Source of the DNA: a virus
Virus record (IMG/VR): IMGVR_UViG_3300017786_000073
Location: 1 to 31,557 of that record
DNA: 31,557 bases
Strand: one strand, 5' to 3'
Shown here: in pieces, positions 23,169 to 29,406 of the stretch
How the letters are laid out: each line of letters begins with the position of its first letter
Position numbering within the stretch: position 1 is the first letter of the stretch
The notes under the pieces: generated by a model
What the model saw: only the letters and a program-made list of their open reading frames with translations
Database searches by the model: none
Told to the model about the DNA's origin: nothing
Position numbers and translations under genes: made by a program

Positions 23169-23197
23169 AAAATTAGCTTAATTTTCTCGGTTTTTTT
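23169..23197 (+). terminator. Weak AT-rich hairpin with T run, end of late unit
   Basis: AAAATTA (23169-23175), loop GCT, TAATTTT (23179-23185), followed a few bases later by seven T (23191-23197). The stem is all A/T and so weak, but it lies immediately after the last late gene and before the early promoter, where a terminator is expected. Confidence 0.4.
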
Positions 23198-23198
23198 A

Positions 23199-23271
23199 AA
23201 AATTATAATTTTATTTTAGTAAAATTTACTAGAGTAGAATTATTTTTTTATATATATTAGTTAAAAACTAA
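23199..23271. promoter_or_regulatory. Cluster of inverted repeats in the early intergenic region
   Basis: Three further inverted repeats follow the weak hairpin: AAAATTATAATTTT (23199-23212, perfect palindrome), TAGTAAA-a-TTTACTA (23217-23231), and TTAGTT-aaa-AACTAA (23257-23271, 6-bp arms, then a short direct repeat GTTAAAAA). They lie between a late gene and the best host-type promoter, a position fitting operators or a replication origin. In such AT-rich DNA short palindromes also arise by chance, so function is only a candidate. Confidence 0.4.
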
Positions 23272-23279
23272 GTTAAAAA

Positions 23280-23311
23280 TTTGGTTGGTAAATATAATTT
23301 TTTTAAATTTG
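23280..23311 (+). promoter_or_regulatory. Bacteroidetes-type early promoter
   Basis: TTTG (23280-23283), 20 bases, then TAAATTTG (23304-23311) match the known Bacteroidetes consensus TTTG / TAnnTTTG. Transcription would start around 23317, giving a leader of roughly 17 bases before ATG at 23335. It heads the early and replication region, so it should be read by the host sigma factor soon after infection. Confidence 0.8.
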
Positions 23312-23317
23312 AACCAT

Positions 23318-23344
23318 AATTAAAAACAAAAACAATGAAAACAA
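23318..23344 (+). repeat. Translation-leader repeat, copy 1
   Basis: 27 bases identical to 23485-23511, spanning AATTAAAAACAAAAACA, ATG and the first codons (AAA ACA A). The A-rich, C-dotted leader replaces a Shine-Dalgarno sequence and probably drives translation of early genes. Confidence 0.8.
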
Positions 23345-23490
23345 CAAAATGGTGGTCTAACAAAAATCAATTAATAATAAAATTAGAAAAAGAAATAGAA
23401 TTAAAATCAAAAGATATTTGGTTTAAAGTTAGTAATGAATATTATGATTTATTGACAAGATTAACAAACGAATACAAAAAAATAAATTAA
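23335..23490 (+). CDS. Small early protein (51 aa), unknown
   Basis: A 51-codon gene that I translated by hand: it starts MKTTKWWSNKNQLIIKLEKE and is basic and helical, ending YKKIN. It is the first gene after the host-type promoter at 23280, so it is probably among the earliest expressed. Small early phage proteins often modify host enzymes, but there is no motif to support a specific role. Its ATG sits in the conserved A-rich leader. Confidence 0.7.
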   Translation: MKTTKWWSNKNQLIIKLEKEIELKSKDIWFKVSNEYYDLLTRLTNEYKKIN

Positions 23491-23511
23491 AAACAAAAAC
23501 AATGAAAACAA
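23485..23511 (+). repeat. Translation-leader repeat, copy 2
   Basis: Second identical copy of the 27-base leader, 167 bases downstream, spanning the stop of the first early gene and the start of the second. The duplication hints that the two small early genes may derive from each other or share a recombination boundary. Confidence 0.8.
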
Positions 23512-23627
23512 TGAGAATAAAAAAAATACAAGCAACTGAAAAACCTACATATAATCAATGGGTAAAACACTTAAAAGATTATCAAGTGAAAGTCGGTAAC
23601 CTTAAAATATATAAATTAAATGGATAG
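23502..23627 (+). CDS. Small early basic protein (41 aa), unknown
   Basis: A 41-codon gene that I translated by hand: it starts MKTMRIKKIQATEKPTYNQW and ends KVGNLKIYKLNG. It has the same leader as the previous gene and overlaps the next start by eight bases (ATGGATAG). It is basic and may contact nucleic acid or host proteins. No family is recognised. Confidence 0.65.
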   Translation: MKTMRIKKIQATEKPTYNQWVKHLKDYQVKVGNLKIYKLNG

Positions 23628-23970
23628 AATACCTACACCCACCCCTTTAACTGATGAAGAATATGCTCAGTTACAAATTCAACACGAACTAGAAAGGCAA
23701 AAAAGACTACTCACTTATGACAATAGAATTGTAAAAGCTGATTTAGTTTACTACAAAGGTTATATCGCTGCATCAGGAACTGATTATAATTTAAACAAAA
23801 AGTTTGCTGATATAGAATCAGGTATAAACTCTGTTGTTATGGTTGGTACTGAAAGGCAAATGGCTGCTGATGATACAATATATAATATAACAGGAACTTA
23901 TTCATATAACTTAACAGAAGAAATGTTAAAGGAATATGAAGCTAACGATAAACAACTTTTAATAATATGA
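23620..23970 (+). CDS. Early protein of unknown function
   Basis: This 116-residue protein begins with a Pro/Thr-rich tip (MDRIPTPTPLTDEEY), then a charged helix (LQIQHELERQKRLLTYD), then a mixed region with DLVYYKGYIAASGTDYNLN and a C-terminal TYSYNLTEEMLKEYE. It has no recognisable domain, signal peptide or membrane segment. It overlaps both neighbours by a few bases, so it is part of the early operon. Confidence 0.6.
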   Translation: MDRIPTPTPLTDEEYAQLQIQHELERQKRLLTYDNRIVKADLVYYKGYIAASGTDYNLNKKFADIESGINSVVMVGTERQMAADDTIYNITGTYSYNLTEEMLKEYEANDKQLLII

Positions 23971-24266
23971 AAACAACAGTAAACTTTTACGAATTTAGAA
24001 ATTGGTTTGAAAAAAATAGACCTAACAATTTTTCTTATGATGGCTTAATTGCTTTATGGGAAATGTTAGAAGAATATGAAGAAGGAACAGGGGAAGAAAT
24101 AGAATTTGACCCTATAGCTTTATGTTGTGAATATTCAGAATATGATGATATGCATGAGTTTTGGAAAGATTATGACAAAGAAGATTACCCTGATGAACAA
24201 TCAATAATGGATGCCACAATGTATTGGGATTTTGGTCATGATAGGTTTATTATACAACAATTTTAA
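23967..24266 (+). CDS. Acidic early protein, unknown (ArdA/anti-restriction-like size and charge)
   Basis: This 99-residue protein is very acidic (EEYEEGTGEEIEFDP; EYDDMHEFWKDYDKEDYPDE). It starts with a short basic/aromatic helix (VNFYEFRNWFEKNRPNNFSYDGL). Such charge recalls DNA-mimic or anti-restriction proteins, but there is no specific motif and this is only a thought from composition. The ATG overlaps the previous stop. Confidence 0.55.
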   Translation: MKTTVNFYEFRNWFEKNRPNNFSYDGLIALWEMLEEYEEGTGEEIEFDPIALCCEYSEYDDMHEFWKDYDKEDYPDEQSIMDATMYWDFGHDRFIIQQF

Positions 24267-24268
24267 TT

Positions 24269-24460
24269 ATGATACTAAAAAGATTACACGAATTAAATAC
24301 ATTTGCTTGTCAAGACAACGAATTGTATTTAGCAGGGAAGGATGAAAATGGAGAGGATTTTACAATAGTATTTGATGCTTTTAACTTTTTAGAATGGATA
24401 GATAGAGAGCAGATACAATACATAAAAAAACAAACAATTAAATATATTAAACAAAAATGA
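24269..24460 (+). CDS. Small early protein, unknown
   Basis: This 63-residue protein has LHELNTFACQDNELYLAG near the start, a central DFTIVFDAFNFLEWIDREQIQYI and a basic end (KKQTIKYIKQK). It has no membrane segment or known motif. It lies two bases after the preceding stop and overlaps the next ATG by four bases. It is probably a small regulatory or accessory protein of the early operon. Confidence 0.55.
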   Translation: MILKRLHELNTFACQDNELYLAGKDENGEDFTIVFDAFNFLEWIDREQIQYIKKQTIKYIKQK

Positions 24461-24837
24461 AAACAGAACTTATTAAAGAAAAGTACAACAAGTACAATTT
24501 AGAACCTAGTGATGTATTTAAACATCAACACTACATTATTATAACAAGAAGTGGTATTGAAAAAATACAAGCCCAAGAAGAAATAACTATGGACTTTCAG
24601 GTTATAAAATGTGAAAAAGACTTTGCAGTTGTTAAAGCAGTTGCAAATAAAAAAGATACTCTAATAGAAACCTTTGGTAGTGCTTTAAAAGGGGATTATA
24701 AGAATGGTAACTGTAATACTTGGTACGTTATGGAGATGGCTGAAAAAAGAGCAATGTCAAGGGCAGTATTGAAGCTGACAGGTTTTTATGAACTTGGGGT
24801 GTTTGGGGAGGATGAAAGTGAAGAATTTAAACAATAA
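24457..24837 (+). CDS. Conserved phage protein next to SSB, possible recombination/annealing factor
   Basis: This 126-residue protein shows a conserved C-terminal helix pattern, WYVMEMAEKRAMSRAVLKLTG followed by FYELGVFGEDESEEF. It resembles 'EMAEKRAK.RA.LKL.G' segments of phage proteins often found beside SSB and recombination genes. The N-terminal part is mixed alpha/beta (HYIIITRSGIEKIQAQEEITMDF). A role in ssDNA annealing or replication is suggested by context with the SSB-like gene 16 bases downstream; the motif itself is not diagnostic. Confidence 0.55.
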   Translation: MKTELIKEKYNKYNLEPSDVFKHQHYIIITRSGIEKIQAQEEITMDFQVIKCEKDFAVVKAVANKKDTLIETFGSALKGDYKNGNCNTWYVMEMAEKRAMSRAVLKLTGFYELGVFGEDESEEFKQ

Positions 24838-24853
24838 TTAAAATAATAATAAA

Positions 24854-25201
24854 ATGAATAATTTAATAGAAGGTAAATTAATAAAAGTATTTGAATTAGA
24901 AACAGGAGTTTCTAAAGCAGGTAAGGAATGGAAAAAGCAATCAATATTAATAGAACAAGATACTGAATACAACAAAGAGGTTGTGATAAGTTTTTTTGGA
25001 GATAATGTAAACAAAATAAAAGCAAAAACAATAGGAGATATTGTAAGTTGTAATATCAATTTATCATCTAGAGAATATAAAGGTAAGTGGTATCACAATA
25101 TAGATGGTTGGACTTGTAATATGTCTGATGTAAAAGCTGAAATAAAAGATGCTTTTAATGAAAAGTATGCAGGTACAACTTCTGATGATTTACCTTTTTA
25201 A
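24854..25201 (+). CDS. SSB-like protein (DUF3127 type OB fold)
   Basis: This 115-residue protein shows the DUF3127 pattern: IEGKLIKVFELETGVSKAGKEWKKQ in the N-terminal strand pair, then VVISFFGD, KTIGDIVSCNINLSSREYKGKWYHNIDGW, and a C-terminal DDLPF. The acidic C-terminal tip (DDLPF) resembles the DDIPF tail that recruits replication partners to bacterial SSBs. It likely coats single-stranded DNA during replication or recombination. It starts after a short A-rich leader. Confidence 0.85.
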   Translation: MNNLIEGKLIKVFELETGVSKAGKEWKKQSILIEQDTEYNKEVVISFFGDNVNKIKAKTIGDIVSCNINLSSREYKGKWYHNIDGWTCNMSDVKAEIKDAFNEKYAGTTSDDLPF

Positions 25202-25202
25202 T

Positions 25203-25718
25203 ATGACAGATAGAGAAAAATTTGAAACCATATGCGACCTTACTACAAATTTAGTAGGGTTGCATCAAGGTGCATTATCAGATAAAACTAGGAAACAAAT
25301 TATTCACGTTCCTAGAATGGCTGCTTCAGTTGTGGCTAGGGTAAACGACATACACCCTAACACTATTGCTCAAGTAATAGAAAGGGATAGAACATCTGTA
25401 TTGCATTATTATAAATCACATGGACATAATTTAAAATCATTTCCTAAATACAGGGAAGTATTTTTTGAAGTTTATGCTGCCTACGAAGATATAATTAGGA
25501 GTAAAAGAATATTTCAAGACAAAAATGATTTAAGAATGTATTTAGTTTCACAAGGAATTGTTATGAAATGTTCAAAACCACAGGTGGTAGTTGTTGTGAA
25601 AAGTGGTAAAGTAAGTTGTAATGTAAAAACTAGATATAGTTTGTGTTCAGATTTGATGGAAGATATTAAAGATGTTTTGAGATATCATAATTTCACATTA
25701 GAAATAAAAACAATATGA
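25203..25718 (+). CDS. DnaA domain IV-like HTH protein
   Basis: This 171-residue protein uses ATG 25203 (two bases after the SSB stop) rather than an upstream ATG at 25149 that would run through the SSB gene. Residues about 34-72 (HVPRMAASVVARVNDIHPNTIAQVIERDRTSVLHYY, in segments) resemble the DNA-binding domain IV of DnaA, including a RDxTSVLHYY end like the RDHTTVxHA signature. The C-terminal half is unrecognised. DnaA-like phage proteins can mark or open the replication origin. It is followed by, and overlaps, a replication initiator-like gene. Confidence 0.7.
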   Translation: MTDREKFETICDLTTNLVGLHQGALSDKTRKQIIHVPRMAASVVARVNDIHPNTIAQVIERDRTSVLHYYKSHGHNLKSFPKYREVFFEVYAAYEDIIRSKRIFQDKNDLRMYLVSQGIVMKCSKPQVVVVVKSGKVSCNVKTRYSLCSDLMEDIKDVLRYHNFTLEIKTI

Positions 25719-26353
25719 AAGCATTACTGAGTAGCACTGCGTTTCTTGTAGTCAATAAAGAACTTGCTAGGAATATCGGTTTAAAGGAAACAGTCTTGTT
25801 AGCTGACTTAATTAGCAAGGAAGAATACTTTATAGAAAAAGGAATGACTGATGGGTGGTTTTTTAATACTGAAGCGAATATACAGAAAGATACTACACTT
25901 ACTCCTTATCAGCAGCGAAAGGCTCTTAAAACTCTTAAAAAGTATGAAATAATAGAAACCATACGTAAGGGTGTTCCTGCTAAACAATACTTTAAAATTA
26001 ATGAAGAACAAGTTGTTCAGTTTCTTAACAACAAGTCCTTAACTAACTTAACTTCTATTAATAAGAATAAAGTAATAAAATTAAATAATAAACTCTTTAA
26101 TAAGCCAAGCATTAATGATGTTGAACTTTATTGTATAGAACGTAATAATAAAATAGATGCAATTTCTTTTGTTAATTTTTATGAGAGCAAAGGTTGGATG
26201 GTTGGAAAAAACAAAATGAAAGATTGGAGAGCAGCAGTCAGGACTTGGGAAATGCGAGATAATAATAAAAGTTATAAAAAAACAGGTACATCAAAATTAG
26301 ATTCACAAATAAGCGAATGGGAAAAAGCAAAGAAATATATAGAAAAAATATAA
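25715..26353 (+). CDS. Replication initiator-like protein (winged helix, O/DnaD type layout)
   Basis: This 212-residue protein has an N-terminal winged-helix region (about 15-105: LARNIGLKETVLLADLISKEE; TEANIQKDTTLTPYQQRKALKTL; KKYEIIETIRKGVPAKQYFKIN, in segments). A low-complexity Asn/Lys/Leu linker (about 105-135) and a C-terminal domain (about 136-190) follow: DVELYCIERN, FVNFYESKGWMVGKNKMKDW, RAAVRTWE. This domain order is that of phage replication initiators (lambda O and DnaD-like). They bind the origin and recruit the host helicase. The AT-rich DNA encoding the linker (about 26020-26115) is a candidate origin. It overlaps the DnaA-like gene by four bases. Confidence 0.75.
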   Translation: MKALLSSTAFLVVNKELARNIGLKETVLLADLISKEEYFIEKGMTDGWFFNTEANIQKDTTLTPYQQRKALKTLKKYEIIETIRKGVPAKQYFKINEEQVVQFLNNKSLTNLTSINKNKVIKLNNKLFNKPSINDVELYCIERNNKIDAISFVNFYESKGWMVGKNKMKDWRAAVRTWEMRDNNKSYKKTGTSKLDSQISEWEKAKKYIEKI

Positions 26354-26520
26354 TAGAACTAGATGACTACTTTGCATATAGTGGTAAAATAGAAATAGGT
26401 GGTAAGTTTGTAAAGCCTAGTGGTGATTTAATATATCAAGAAAAATCTATTATAAAAAACGATATGAAAAAGTATAAATTAAAAAACTATAATGAAAACA
26501 CTTCAGGAAGAAAACATTAA
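26317..26520 (+). CDS. Small unknown protein overlapping the initiator gene
   Basis: This 67-residue frame starts with ATG at 26317, 37 bases inside the initiator gene, and ends 29 bases into the next gene. The sequence (MGKSKEIYRKNIIELDDYFAY; IEIGGKFVKPSGDLIYQEKS) looks protein-like in the free middle part. It fills an otherwise empty 140-base gap. The long overlaps on both sides lower confidence. Function unknown. Confidence 0.5.
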   Translation: MGKSKEIYRKNIIELDDYFAYSGKIEIGGKFVKPSGDLIYQEKSIIKNDMKKYKLKNYNENTSGRKH

Positions 26521-26860
26521 GGAACTAACTGCAAAAGTCTTGGACTTAGTAGCTAAGACTTCAGTAGAGTTAGGACACAGAGCAGATGGGAAAACAATGG
26601 GTTCACTATCACAAATATTTGCACTAGACTTACAAAAGGAAAACAGGTTCAGGCGAATGACATTTAATCAAATACAAGATGCTTTTCATATAGGTGTTAG
26701 GTATTGTGAATTTGAACCTTTTATAAATATAAAAACATTTTTCAGGTGGATTATTGAACATAAGAAAAAAGTAAATGATGCTTATTACCAAGTTCATACA
26801 CTAAACAAAAACCCTAATCAAGTTCCGTTTTATCAGGAACCATTAAAATTATTAAAATGA
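26492..26860 (+). CDS. Conserved phage replication-region protein, unknown
   Basis: This 122-residue helical protein has an N-terminal helix (EENIKELTAKVLDLVAKTS), a central MGSLSQIFALDLQKENRFRR, and an IQDAFHIGVRYCEFEPFINIKTFFRWI segment (residues 61-87, split). This resembles small proteins in Bacteroidetes phage replication regions. Helicase-loader-like roles are possible since the genome has no helicase, but this is inference. Start ATGAAAACA follows the A-rich leader style. Confidence 0.55.
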   Translation: MKTLQEENIKELTAKVLDLVAKTSVELGHRADGKTMGSLSQIFALDLQKENRFRRMTFNQIQDAFHIGVRYCEFEPFINIKTFFRWIIEHKKKVNDAYYQVHTLNKNPNQVPFYQEPLKLLK

Positions 26861-27135
26861 AAACAATAAAAATTACTAAAGAAGAAATCAAGACAGGTAA
26901 AGATGCTATCAAATGGCACCTTAAAAACTATGGGCATATAACAAGTTTAGAAGCTATACAAGAATACGGAGTAACTAGACTTGCTAGTATTATATGGTAT
27001 TTAAAAGAAGAAGGTTACAGTATACATAGTGAAGATTTAAGAAAGACTACAAGGTTTGGTAGAACAACTACCATAGCTAAGTATCTTTATTTTAAACCAA
27101 AACCAACATTTGAACAGAAAGTAATATGGGGGTAA
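26857..27135 (+). CDS. HTH regulator (HTH_39-like winged helix)
   Basis: This 92-residue protein is a compact winged helix-turn-helix: AIKWHLKNYGHITSLEAIQE, then YGVTRLASIIWYLKEEGY, then a wing. It resembles the phage HTH_39-type domain that begins 'LK.YG.ITS.EAI...G.TRL...I..L...GY'. It likely binds DNA as a regulator or replication accessory. It overlaps the previous gene by four bases and the NinG gene by ten. Confidence 0.75.
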   Translation: MKTIKITKEEIKTGKDAIKWHLKNYGHITSLEAIQEYGVTRLASIIWYLKEEGYSIHSEDLRKTTRFGRTTTIAKYLYFKPKPTFEQKVIWG

Positions 27136-27539
27136 AGAAACCTGTTAGCAAACTCAAAAAAGAGTTAGACAGTTGGTTCTCTAAATACATAAGACTAAGA
27201 GAATCAAACGATTATGGAATGGCACAATGTTTTACTTGTGGTAAAGTTGATTATTACAAGAAGTTACAGAACGGACATTTTCAATCTCGCAGACACCATT
27301 ACACAAGGTGGAACGAACAGAACTGCCAAGTACAATGCGTAAAATGTAATATGTTTGAACAGGGAGAGCAGTATAAATTCGGTTTAAACCTAGATGCTAA
27401 GTATGGTTTAGGTACTGCTGAAGAATTAGAATTAATGTCTAAGCTAAATATTAAGATGACTAGGATAGATTATGTAGAACAAATCACTTATTACAAAAAC
27501 CTTGTTAATAACTTTATAAAAGAAAAAAATCTAGAATAA
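27126..27539 (+). CDS. ninG: NinG/Rap-like recombination endonuclease
   Basis: This 137-residue protein shows NinG family marks: CxxC at 35-38 (CFTCGK), LQNGHFQSRRHHYTRWNEQN with the GH pair at 50-51, CxxC at 71-74 (CVKC), and the following NMFEQGEQYKFG. NinG (Rap) is a structure-specific endonuclease acting on recombination intermediates, related to HNH-type zinc nucleases. Together with the SSB-like and annealing-like genes it gives the phage its own recombination set. It is the last gene of the early block. Confidence 0.9.
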   Translation: MGVKKPVSKLKKELDSWFSKYIRLRESNDYGMAQCFTCGKVDYYKKLQNGHFQSRRHHYTRWNEQNCQVQCVKCNMFEQGEQYKFGLNLDAKYGLGTAEELELMSKLNIKMTRIDYVEQITYYKNLVNNFIKEKNLE

Positions 27540-27548
27540 AATATTTTC

Positions 27549-27556
27549 TATATTTG
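27549..27556 (+). promoter_or_regulatory. Host-type promoter (-7 box) before the sigma-like operon
   Basis: TATATTTG fits TAnnTTTG exactly and lies four bases before ATG at 27561, so the transcript would be almost leaderless. No good TTTG lies about 20 bases upstream, so it may need help or be weak. It would put the sigma-like gene under host control, before the late promoters. Confidence 0.55.
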
Positions 27557-27560
27557 GAAT

Positions 27561-27917
27561 ATGACTAAACCCATATTTGCAAATACAATGCATCAGATAA
27601 TTGTAAATGATTATTTGAACCTAATGATGTCCTTTGCAAAGGAAATATCTACAAAGACAAAATACCAAAATTTTAAAGAAGTACTAGAACTAATTATTGA
27701 ATACCACAATAGTTATGGGGAAGATGTTTCAATGGGTAATTGGAATGATTGGTTAATGGTTATACCTATTAATACTTCGGTAATGGTTAATGGTTACTTT
27801 GCAGGATTATCCACAAGAAATAACTCAGAAATAATAAAATCGTATAAATTATTGTTAGACAATAGTTTAGAATTATTAGTCAGAGATTTAAAAGATATAG
27901 AATATAATAATGAATAA
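27561..27917 (+). CDS. Unknown protein upstream of the sigma-like gene
   Basis: This 118-residue, mainly helical protein has no membrane segment or known motif; notable segments are MHQIIVNDYLNLMMSFAKE and MGNWNDWLMVIPINTSVMVNG. It follows the TATATTTG box and overlaps the sigma-like gene by eight bases, so the two are co-transcribed. It could regulate the sigma-like factor. Confidence 0.55.
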   Translation: MTKPIFANTMHQIIVNDYLNLMMSFAKEISTKTKYQNFKEVLELIIEYHNSYGEDVSMGNWNDWLMVIPINTSVMVNGYFAGLSTRNNSEIIKSYKLLLDNSLELLVRDLKDIEYNNE

Positions 27918-28470
27918 AATATATCAAGCAGTAGCAGATTGTAGAAAGACATTCGTAGAGATGTCTTACACTTTTACGCAAGATATAAATGAGATAGAAG
28001 AAGCAGTTCAAGAGTTGATGTTGTATTTTATGCAAATGAACCCTGAAACACTAAAGTCTATATATGAAAAAGATGGAACAAAAGGTATTATCAGGTATGG
28101 TGCAGTTGTATTAAGAAGAAGTTACACAAGTACACGAAGTCCATATTATTATAAATATAAAAAATACTACACACATATTGACACAAGTTCAACTAATATA
28201 ACTTATGATATAATAGAGAAAGATGATAACCACAGAAAGCATTTATACAATATTCCTAATGCAAAAGAATACCAACAATGGCAAAAGTTAGAATTAATCG
28301 ACAAAGCATTAGATGATTTTTATTGGTATGATAGAGATGTATTTAAGTTATACTATTATGAAGGAAACACCTTGACAGGACTAGCAAAAAAAACAGGCAT
28401 AAGCAGGAATAGTCTTTTCACGACTATAGACAAAGTTAGAGAACAACTTAAAGACTTGCTTGATGAATAA
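27910..28470 (+). CDS. Sigma-70-like / HTH transcription factor
   Basis: This 186-residue protein has an N-terminal helical region (about 18-75; DINEIEEAVQELMLYFMQMN, GIIRYGAVVLRRSY) similar in position to sigma region 2. A Tyr/Lys-rich linker (KYKKYYTHIDT) follows. The C-terminal HTH (151-180; EGNTLTGLAKKTGISRNSLF followed by TTIDKVREQL) has the sigma region 4 pattern, preceded by DRDVFKLYYY. It is probably a phage sigma-like factor that redirects host RNA polymerase. The five TTCTATTATATA sites are its candidate targets. A terminase-small-like HTH protein would be an alternative, but a terS is already present. Confidence 0.65.
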   Translation: MNKIYQAVADCRKTFVEMSYTFTQDINEIEEAVQELMLYFMQMNPETLKSIYEKDGTKGIIRYGAVVLRRSYTSTRSPYYYKYKKYYTHIDTSSTNITYDIIEKDDNHRKHLYNIPNAKEYQQWQKLELIDKALDDFYWYDRDVFKLYYYEGNTLTGLAKKTGISRNSLFTTIDKVREQLKDLLDE

Positions 28471-28861
28471 ATTTTTAGTTAGTGATAAGGTTTACAAAGA
28501 CAGGCTAGACATCTGTAAAGGTTGTGATTATTACTTCAGACCTACAGGAAGTTGTAAAGTGTGTTTGTGTTTTATGTCCATTAAGGCTAGGATTAGTTTA
28601 ATGGAATGCCCACAGAAGTATTGGTTAAAGACTAAGGAAATTGAACAACCTGAAGGAATACCTGAAGAATTAATTGAAGAAGTATTAACGATATGGAAAG
28701 ATATAAAAACAGGAATAGCAAAAAATCAAGCAACTAAAAAAAGAATGATAACATTATTTAATACAATTTATGGAACTAACTACGACACAGGAACAAGTTG
28801 TGGTACTTGTCTTAGTGATTGTTTTAAAGGAATAAAAAGAATATATGAAAAATACAGATAA
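28463..28861 (+). CDS. Cys-rich metal-binding protein, two Cys clusters
   Basis: This 132-residue protein starts at ATG 28463; a TTG one codon earlier is not needed. The N-terminal part has CKGCDYYFRPTGSCKVC, then CFMSIKARISLMECP, a zinc-ribbon-like set with five or more Cys, found in many phages. The C-terminus has a second cluster, SCGTCLSDCFKGIKRIYEKY. The middle is helical (EELIEEVLTIWKDIKTGIAK). The N-terminal module is common in phages, but its function is unknown to me. It overlaps the sigma-like gene by eight bases and the next gene by 17. Confidence 0.7.
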   Translation: MNKFLVSDKVYKDRLDICKGCDYYFRPTGSCKVCLCFMSIKARISLMECPQKYWLKTKEIEQPEGIPEELIEEVLTIWKDIKTGIAKNQATKKRMITLFNTIYGTNYDTGTSCGTCLSDCFKGIKRIYEKYR

Positions 28862-29090
28862 GACACCTAATTATTATAAAGGAAAAGTATATGGTTATAA
28901 AGCATTTGATATAATAGAAGATTTTGAATTAAATTATAATTGTGCCACTGCACTTACTTACATTTTAAGAAGTGACAGAAAACATAACAGTCCAACAGAA
29001 TGTTTGCAAAAAGCCATAGACCATTTAAATAATGAGCTAAAAGTATTAGAAAAAAAGAAAAAAAAGAATGTAAGGATAAGTCATATATAA
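28845..29090 (+). CDS. DUF3310-like small protein
   Basis: This 81-residue protein fits the DUF3310 pattern: PNYYKGKVYGYKAFDIIEDF (9-28), NYNCATALTYILRSDRK, and a helix AIDHLNNELKVLEKK. DUF3310 proteins are widespread in phages, sometimes fused to or near nucleotide kinases; their role is not established. The C-terminus is very basic. The stop codon lies inside the left arm of the following hairpin. Confidence 0.85.
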   Translation: MKNTDKTPNYYKGKVYGYKAFDIIEDFELNYNCATALTYILRSDRKHNSPTECLQKAIDHLNNELKVLEKKKKKNVRISHI

Positions 29091-29146
29091 AGGAGAGTAG
29101 GCATATTGCCATAATAATTATTAAATGTTTTTATGCTCTCCTTTAT
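29087..29146 (+). terminator. Structured RNA hairpin with nested elements
   Basis: An 11-bp stem pairs ATAAAGGAGAG (29087-29097) with CTCTCCTTTAT (29136-29146). Within the 38-base loop lie GGCA-tat-TGCC (29100-29110) and the palindrome TAATAATTATTA (29112-29123). The left arm includes the stop of the DUF3310-like gene. It may end transcription or be a processing or regulatory RNA. The loop is unusually large for a simple terminator. Confidence 0.65.
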
Positions 29147-29161
29147 TTAAAATAAAATACT

Positions 29162-29395
29162 ATGTTAAAATATCAATGCAATAAATGTGATATACAAAAA
29201 GAACTAAGCAAAGTAACTATGAAAGTTATAGATGGAAAAGTAGTTAATCTTGGTACTGAATGCCCTGAGTGTGGAGAATATATGATAGAAATAGAAAAGG
29301 CATTTGGTGGTTTTCCTTCGCTTAAAAGAACTGAACCTACTTTGTCTAATAGAAAAGACAAGCTATGGAGTAGGGCAAAAGACAGATTAAACTAA
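29162..29395 (+). CDS. Small zinc-ribbon protein
   Basis: This 77-residue protein has CNKC (6-9) and CPEC (about 34-37), a four-Cys zinc ribbon. A conserved tail AFGGFPSLKRTEPTLS and a basic end follow. Such 'GGFP...RTEP' proteins are common small phage products of unknown function, possibly binding nucleic acid. It sits alone between the structured hairpin and the promoter-like motif at 29407. Confidence 0.7.
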   Translation: MLKYQCNKCDIQKELSKVTMKVIDGKVVNLGTECPECGEYMIEIEKAFGGFPSLKRTEPTLSNRKDKLWSRAKDRLN

Positions 29396-29406
29396 ATATT
29401 AATTAA

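Noticed and set aside
25149-25202. Upstream ATG giving an 18-residue longer DnaA-like protein
   Set aside because: It runs in another frame through the end of the SSB-like gene and adds unconserved residues; ATG 25203 sits two bases after the SSB stop.
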